Shown here: piece after piece, positions 52,301-62,000 of the stretch | Numbering within the stretch: position 1 is the stretch's first letter | Layout of the letters: each line of letters begins with the position of its first letter | NCBI RefSeq assembly: GCF_000003605.2 | Contig: NW_003116453.1 | Coordinates: forward strand, 843,808 to 907,807 | DNA from: Saccoglossus kowalevskii | Taxonomy: Eukaryota > Hemichordata > Enteropneusta > Harrimaniidae | Length of the DNA: 64,000 bases | Direction: 5' to 3' | The notes under the pieces: generated by a model | Databases searched by the model: none | What the model saw: the letters and a program-made list of their open reading frames with translations, nothing else | What the model was told of the DNA's origin: nothing | Translations under genes and position numbers: made by a program

Positions 52301-55300
52301 CACCTCGCAAAATAATGAGACATATGGACAATAATGAAAAGGTACTATTAAGATACAAATCTTCACCTTTACATATTCTTGCAAATATTTCGGTGGCTCA
52401 CAATTTCATTATATTGTTACGACATAATAAAATTAGTATAACTTGTTGATTGTTTTAGTTTATGGATAGGTTTTCTATATTAATAAATAATTTACAATAT
52501 AAGAGGTACTCGTACAAATTATTACTATAACTAACCTCTGAAGGGAATTTATAAAACAATAATAATACTGTATATTTTTTTATAACAAAAATTGCTTATA
52601 AAATCATGATGCCATGTTAGTCCATACCATGACACGCATTGCAGTAGTAACCTACCTATGTATGTTTATGTTTACAGTACGTGTAACCATGGTGTATGGG
52701 ATTGTGACGGCGATATGACAGACTGTACGAACCCAATCTGTCCTAATAACCAGGAATTCACGCTGTTTGCATCACCGTGTCCCATGACTTGTAACAGCAT
52801 TGACGACCATCAAGACTGTGGACTATCAACAGGTCCAGGATGTGACTGTCCTGGCGATCTTGTATTCGACGTACGTTGTCTTTTCATGTACAGAATACAA
52901 TAATAACATTTCTAAGAATCGTATAATCACGATTTTTAAGATGTTGAATCCCGCTAACTAGAGTTATCTACGAGAAATTGTGACTTTGCCCGAGGAGTCG
53001 ATTCCGTATTTAACTCCTGTAATGTAATACAAAAATTGTACATTTATGTGTTTTTTTAATATCATACACATATATATCAGCCATTTATCAATGCATACGA
53101 GTTGAGAAGGCCATGTAAATGAGTATGGCCACTCATCATAGTTTTAAAACATATCCAAATATAAAAAAAAAATCATTGTCAGTTTTCTGGGTGTTTTAAA
53201 TGACGGTTTCTGTGAAATATTCTAATGATAAAGTCAAATTATCTAAAAGTGAATGCATCTACGAATCGCTGCCAATGTAGTTGCGGATTTTATAATAATT
53301 TATTTGTAGGTTGAAGCATTATTTGACAAATTAATGAATACCGGAATGCGCATGCGTATTACTTATTTCGTATTTATTTATTCATTCATATGTAATAACT
53401 ACAGGGTGATTACTGTGTCGACAAGGCGGAGTGTCCATGCTATCACAATGGACATAGATACGAAAAGGGTTTCACTATACATAATGAGTGTAATCACTGG
53501 TAAGTTATATGTTTTAGTTTATAGTTTAAAACATTGTTATGTGGCTTGTCACATATAGTACCCCGTCACATGATCGAACTGACATCTGTGCCGAGGTAGT
53601 CAGGGATTCAAATGATATTACCAGGACACATAAGAACATGATTATGTATAGTCAATAACAAAATACACCCAAGGTAAGATTATCGATATTTACAAAGACG
53701 CAGATGATATCAAATTGCATATATTATAATCTGACGATTATATTTCTCATATTTCAGTATATGCCAAGGTAAACACTGGGGTTGTACAAGAATGCACTGC
53801 GAAGGTAAGGTATTTGCATATTAAATTTCGCTCATTGGAATTGCATTTAAAACTATATAATTTTTAAATTAAGAATAAGTGTTCGTGTATTGTGTTCCTG
53901 GATTGCTGCCCATACTAATACAAAAATAACGCAATGTGCGTCATTCCAGGTACCTGCTTAACTTACGGAGAGGATTATTATCACACGTTTGATGGAAGAT
54001 TCTACACATTTCCCGGGCCATGCAACTATATACTTGTGAGAGAAATGTCAGGGGCGTTCACAGTCTCCACGGAGAACGTGCCCTGTGGTGTGGATGCGGT
54101 CACGTGCACCAAATCTGTCGTCATACAAATCGGTGGCGAAGTGACCGTTCAGTTGGTGAGAGGAAGTGGAGTGACGTTAAATGGTGTAGCTGTGACGGTT
54201 CCAGTAGAATATGAGACTTTGCAAATCGTGAAAGCTGGCTTATTCGTTATTGTCAATACAAATATTGGTGTACGTGTGTTATGGGATGAAGGTAATAACA
54301 GTACATTTCTAGCGGCTAAGCGATTCTCTCGCATATGCGGATATAAGCAACGCAATGCGCTTTTGCCACGCTGCGGCCATTGCTGGACTATTCGCGTTTC
54401 AAGCCTCGCTTTCATATTGTTGGGACGTATCGGCGGCGAATCGTACGTATCGTATCATTCCTGGGCCCGAAAGCGAGGCTTAGAACGTAAATTAGTCGGC
54501 AACTAATTGCCACCGTTCGGTTGTGTAGTCGTCTTCAAATAGTATGTAGCAGGCAATGCCTGGCGAAAGAACACAGCCGAGTAGTTTATCGATTTACTAA
54601 AAATAGAACTGACATATTCATAGAACGTCGAAGTGCGTGAACAGCGGGAGTCGGGTTATTAGTTCACGCGCGAGTTGAGCGGAATTCAAGATGGCGCCAC
54701 CCGCGATGTTATCACACATTTACGCTTCAGCGCCAGAGGGCGCTGTTGATAGAAAAGGTGTATGGTGTACTCGTACTAGTATTTAACATACCTGATAAGA
54801 AATGTATAAATTGACACTAACCCACTTTCTTTGAAATAGTTGTGGTGATTCACACAAGCACGTATATTTACAGGTACTCGAGTGTATGTGAAGTTAGAGC
54901 CTGAATATATGGGTAAAGTAAGCGGCCTTTGTGGTAACTTTGATGGTAATGTAAAGAATGACTACATGGCACAATCCGGCATAGTGGAAAGCCTAAGTTA
55001 TGCCTTCGCTAATTCATGGAAGCTAAGCGAAGAATGCCCGGATGTATATAGCATGCTAAATCCGTGTCAGGTGAGTATAGCATTGAGTTGCATTGCCTTG
55101 CCTATCTGTACAATCAGCGGAGTTTATTCTTACTGTCCAATTTTGCTGTTGCAATCAGATAAGATATATTATTATGTAATTTAAAACTGGGTTTAATATG
55201 ACGAAATAAATAATCAACAATCAAAACATCGACACGCTCTTGTTACTCACCGTGCTGAATGCAACAACATTATTGTTGTTTTGAGAGAGCCAAATTCGAC

Positions 55301-58300
55301 GGCGGATTTATCCTATATTAAAAATATATATAATATAGATTAAGACAATATATTTTACACTTAGAAAATTGCTTTTTTATGTACTACAACATTTATGAAA
55401 AGTTGTTTTCTGAAAATACCCGTTTTTCCCTCAATATAAAATAATTGTCTCGTAGCAACAAAAACTATTTAGAACTCTTCAATTTTGAACAATAATATGT
55501 ATACGGCTTATTTATTTTTTGACAATAAACCGTAAAACAGACACATATTAGTTAATTATAATAATAATAATTATCAGTTTTGTGCTAGAACTATTTTGGA
55601 GACTAAGGAAAAGACTCTTCCAAACCGATCACTTGGCGTCGATTGATATCAGTACGCCTGAGTCCAAGTCAACCACTAAAGAGACAACTGCCATTTTGCA
55701 TAATGTCGACGTGATACCCTATTTCCCAGCATCGGGAATTGCCCAAAATAAAATGTATGAGTTGATGTTTTGTCATGGACTTGTTCAGGATTGAACGATA
55801 AAATACTTCCAAACACCTTTTCACATATGTTTTACGTATGCTAATTATATGCTAAGAATATTACATCACAACAATTTAAAACTGAATAATTCACAGCTAA
55901 ATGGTGTACATGTAGATTGGGGGGGGAGAGCTTTCATAAAGTATGATCATACAACACTTTGAATCGAAGTTACTGATTCAAATCATGTCACCATGCCATA
56001 CAACTGTTTGACGGTTCATTCTCTCGTCACATGTTTCAGTTAAAACCAGAAAGAAAGTCCTTGTCCCAGAAGAGTTGCTCCATAATGACCAATGTTGATG
56101 GGCCATTTGCTGCTTGTCACCACAGTGTGGATTGGAAGGTATACAGTAAGTGGTGCGAGTACGAATCATGCAAGTGAGTAATTCCGTAAAGCTGGTTATT
56201 GTTGTTCTGGTTTTTTGTTGTAGTTGTGGGTGATATATGTATGAATATAATTATTATAATAGTAACATACATCTCAGTTGCTTGTACATTTACTGAAGTA
56301 TGGTATTTTCAATAGTTGTATTGAAGACGAAGTCTGTGAATCTGTATGTACCTCCATAGCCGCGTATGCAGAGGAATGTAGTAACCATGGTGTATATATT
56401 AAATGGAGATCAGAAGATTTCTGTTGTAAGTAAAACTTCACCATGTACACGTAAATTATAGATACAATAGATGTGTGATATTGTTGTTCGATACGCTATG
56501 TTCATATACATATTTTATACGAAAAAAATAATTCAAACGAACTAATGAAATGCGTATGAGATTCTGGTACATACTAATATTTAATTACATAGGTTTTTAT
56601 TTAGGGTTGTCATTTATTTAATGGGACTAAACGTTTATAGTTTACATTAATATATTTAATCATATTTTCAAATTACCTATTTAAATGTCACACAAATATT
56701 GTAATATTCATCGCACGTCCAACTCTATAAAGTGATGAGATAAAACCGTATACTCAGTGAACACGACACCATACTTTACTTATGTTACTTCTTGTGTATT
56801 CGTACAGCTGTGACATGTGAGGCGAATATGGAGTACCGGTCTTGTGGTTCGGTGTGTCAAGTCACTTGTGGAACTATTGAGTATGAACCACCAGACTACT
56901 GTAGTACCTGTGTCGAGGGATGTTTCTGTCCAGACGGCATGTTGATGGATGGTAAGCAACAGATAACAGATTCCAAAATTTTACAAACAATATAGTACTC
57001 ATATATTATATTATTATACATCTGTCACCGTAACGCCACAAGTTACAACGTGCCGTAATTTTGCGGTATTTTACGGGTATTTTCATCCTACCATATAAGG
57101 AAATGCGAATTCCGAATATGGAATGATTACACGCGTAAGCGTAATAAAACAAACATGGCTGCCATCAGGGTTTGACCGGACTGATTCTGTTCTAAGCTTT
57201 TTGGATTTCGGCATTCCCATGATTTATCCTTGGAAGGAAAGATGTATAATAATAAGGTTATTACGAAAATACCTCAAAGTATGCACTCAGGCAGTACACC
57301 GCCGCATTGACCTCTGCTGCGCGTCGATCGATACTCCCGGTGTACTGTCTTCGTACATACTTTGAGGTATCCTCGTAATAATCTCATATTTTATGATTGT
57401 GATGGTTTCGGGTCTGCTATTGATCTATTATAACATTGTACTTCTCAGGTACGAATAAGATGTGCATATCCACACGAGACTGTCCATGTGAATATGATGA
57501 CATAGATTACCCAGCAGGCTCTTTCATTATCATAAACTGTAGGAATTGGTAGGATATATTGCTCGTTTTTCTCCCTCAGTACAATGCTTTTACCTTCCGA
57601 TATACTCAGCATTTTCGTCTTGTGATAAATATAAACAAATACGTCTGAAACATTTCAAATGTTTATTTTCAATGTTCATTTCAGCACCTGCCATAAGGGG
57701 AGTTTTGAATGCGTTGGTGATGCCTGTGTCAGTAAGTTAGTTGAATTATTTAAAATATATTGAATCAAGTGCTGTTGGTTATGTAGATATATAAATATAT
57801 ATATATATATCATATGAATAATACATGTTTGTCTGTCTTTATTTGCTTGTTGTGCTTCTATCCAGGTATTTGGTTTAATTTAGTGTGAATATTACATTGC
57901 CTAAATATCGCAACCAGAAAATAGATCCGTTTACCTCCTCCCCACTTAAATATTGTCTCTTCTCCCTATTGTCATAGTGGAAGAGGCTATATGCGGCCAT
58001 AACGAGTTCACCTGTGACAATGAGCGATGTGTTCCCACTGGATGGGTGTGCGAAGGGGAAGACGACTGTGGCGACGGATCAGATGAAACTGATTGTGGTG
58101 AGTTGTCATGATGAATTCAATGTTGTCAGTGTAGCCATAGTGAGTTCAGTGTTGCCGTGGTGAGTTCAGTGTTGTCATGGTGAGTTCAATATTGCCATAG
58201 TGAGTTCAGTGTTGCAGTGGTGAGCTCAGTGTTGCCGCGGTGAGCTCAGTGTTGCCGTGGTGAGTTCAGTGTTGCCGCCGTGAGTTCAGTGTTGCCATAG

Positions 58301-59034
58301 TGAGTTCAGTGTTGCAGTGGTGAGCTCAGTGTTGTCATGGTGAGTTCAGTATTGCCATAGTGAGTTCAGTGTTGCAGTGGTTAGCTCAGTGTTGCCGCGG
58401 TGAGCTCAGTGTTGCCGTGGTGAGTTCAGTGTTGCCGCGGTGAGTTCAGTGTTGCCATAGTGCGTTCAGTGTTGCAGTGATGAGCTCAGTGTTGCCGCGG
58501 TGAGCTCAGTGTTGCCGTGGCGAGTTCAGTGTTGCCGCGGTGAGTTCAGTGTTGTCATAGTGAGTTCAGTGTTACAGTGTTGAGCTCAGTGTTGCCGCGG
58601 TGAGCTCAGTGTTGCCGTGGTTAGTTCAGTGTTGTCATGGTGAGTTCAGTTTTGTCATAGTGAGCTCAGTGTTGTCATGGTGAGCTCAGTGTTGCCGTGG
58701 TTAGTTGAGTGTTGTCATGGTGAGTTCAGTTTTGTCATGGTGAGCTCAGTGTTGTCATGGTGAGCTCAGTGTTGCCGTTGTGAGTTCAGTGATGTCATGC
58801 TATTAGTAAAGATGTTATTAATTGTGAGTTCAGTAGATTAGAAGTTAGAAGTGTTTTAGTGTCTATAAAAATCATCAACATGATAACGACCAGCCGAAAT
58901 GCACCCCAAATTTACTGTTCACGGCAGTGACGTATTGTACAGTGTATTTTTATTTCCCAGAAAAATAAACAAACTTGGACAAACTGTTGCCAGACTGTGT
59001 GTGACGTCATACTACATTAAAATGATGTTACGAT

Positions 59035-59065
<31 letters not shown>

Positions 59066-62000
59066 CGTAGTTAACGTTTACATTGTTCTTAATATTCAAT
59101 TAGTTTATACATGCGATGCATACGAATATATATGTGAAAATGGCGACTGTATTCAGGATGACTTCCGGTGTGACGGAATACCAGACTGTACTGATAATAG
59201 TGATGAACACGGATGTCGTGAGTATTCTCAATTATGCTGTTATATATCAACATTTATAGTAAGCCATGTGTAAAGAATTTCATGAATGTTAATGAATAGA
59301 CATTATTCACAAATGTTGTCTACCGAGATCTCGTTAAAGGTGAGAAAGCCACGCGGCTTGCTTTGCCCCACCCTCGTCCCCGCTAATACTAATAGCGTTC
59401 CATTCTCTGCCGCCATGGCGTCCACTGCTCCGCCGACTTCTGTAACCGTGGTATTTAAAACAGCAAATAGAACACTATTTAGGAGGCAAAAACACGTTTC
59501 CTTCTCGCGATCAAAGAGATTTTAGCGGCCATTTGCGAATAAGGTTTATTTGAATATTTTGGGTGTGTTGATATTTGTACTTTCCTATTGATGCAGCTTT
59601 TCCGTCCTGTGCTGATAATGAGTTCAGCTGTAACAATGGAGCATGTATCGCATTAGACTTCCGATGTGACTCGCATCCTGACTGTGGTGATGGCGATTAC
59701 TCAGATGAAGATGACTGTCCCACACGTATGTATTTCAAATGTGGAAACCATATACGACAAAACTGATTATTTGTATTGTGTTGATGTATCATATTCGATA
59801 AACAGTCATGTGTGAAATGTAAAATTCACATAAGTGTTGATTAATTTATTTACTTGTCTTTGAAATGATGCGTTGTCATGTACGCAAACCGCGTGTACGA
59901 AGAGTGATTATTTTGGTTGGCACGATGTTATCGGTACACTAGGGCCTAGTGTCAAGCACGAAGTACAAATGATATTGTTTTTGGTTTTGTAAATTGCCGA
60001 TGTATGTCTTGAATATCAAAATAAGCGTTAAACCTAACTTTATTCTAATCGTGGCCACATAAATATTTGTATGTCGTCAAAACATAAATATAAATAATCT
60101 CAGCATTAAACATTTTTAGTCAATTATAGTTATTAATACATTATCAATTGACATATATAATGACACTTGTATATCAGTTACGTAACAAAATACATTTGTG
60201 ACATCTATAAGACGTATAGTTGTTTGTCAGTGAACTCAATCTAGAAGAGCTAATTTATACAATGAGGTGTTTGCGTCCTTTGTTTTCAGGGCCACCATGT
60301 TCTGTGCGTGAGTACCAGTGTCGGAGTGGTGTATGCATACCGATTCACCAGTACTGCGATGGGCGCGATAACTGTGGAGATATGACCGATGAACAAAACT
60401 GCAGTAAGAATAATAATTTTAATTCGTGCACATAATGTGTTCGTTTATATTGTAATCAAGTAACGTAATTAGCTTCCTATCACCGTCAAACAATGCAATG
60501 GCAAATTCAGCTTGCATGGTATTTCCTCTCGGACCATTGGATGTACTCTATCACCAGGTAATGTTATATAAATTGCCGCAAAGTTGAATATAATTCATAC
60601 CAAATCGTTCGTTATACATCACTTCTATTCCAGATTGTACTTGTGAAGGTAAATTCACTTGCCATGACTGTATTTGGTGCGTTGCCGAGGAACGCGTATG
60701 TGATGGAGAAGACGATTGTGTCGATGGCTCTGACGAAACCAACTGCCGTAAGTTAGTGAAGTATATTTCGGTTCGTATATCGTCTCTGTGATATACAGTT
60801 ATATTATTGCTGTGTACTTCAATTCAAAATAACCATATTACCATTACGTCATAGCTTGCAAAGATTTCACTTGTGATGATGGCGTATGTATCAGTGAATC
60901 GATGGTGTGTGATGGGGTACCGGACTGTTCACTGGAAGAAGATGAATACGCATGTAAGATCAGTGTTTGCTAATCGACCACAAATGAAATATGATTACAA
61001 TGATATATAAATAAGCATGTGATTAATATAATGTATTCATTCATCATACACATTAACAGGTTCGACTATAGTTCCACAAACAACATTACCTGAAATGACA
61101 TCAATCTTTCAAACAACTGCATACAGTAAGTATGGAAATTCTTCCTCAATCACGAAATTATGACAATAAATCTCAAAATTTCGAATTACAATAAATAAGA
61201 AGCATGTTGATTAATATAATGCATACATTTATTATAAACACCAACAGGTTCAACTACAGTTCCACAAACACCATTACCCCAAACGACCTCAGTTTTACCA
61301 ACAACATACAGTGAGTACGAACATTCAATCTGGGTTTCTGTATATTGCAACAATGAAGTATGTTACTGGTACATTATAATACGTTGTGTGTATTCAGTTC
61401 CCATTATAGACCGACACTTTCGCGTCATTTACGTAACAGCATGTATCGCTCTGGGTGAAAGGCATTTTTTTATTAATATAGTGTGGTTTTGTTGATGTGT
61501 ATTTTACCAGAGTATTAAACCTATCGAATCGTTTTTTTTATAGAAGTCATATTTGTATCTTTATTCAGTGCCGCCATGTTCTGTGCGTGAATACCGATGT
61601 CGGAGTGGTGTGTGTATACCAATTCACCAATACTGTGATAGACACGATAACTGTGGAGATATGACCGATGAACACAACTGCAGTAAGAATAACTATTTAT
61701 CGAATCAAAGAACTGTTTAATTTGCTTAGCACAGTTTATTGTCCCATAATACATTTGGTGAATGATTGTCTCCAATTACTCCCTCCCTACCTACAATATC
61801 ACAAGACACACAATGCAATGACACCGAGAGCTTCTATCAGAGATTCGCTCGGACCATTAGCTGAATCTATCGTCCTGCACCTTATTGCCAGGAACATATC
61901 GCACACATTGAGTCAAAATTGAAATTATTCACACCAATTATATACCTCATCATTTCCAGATTGCACTTGCGAAGGTAAATTCACTTGCAATGACTGTAGT

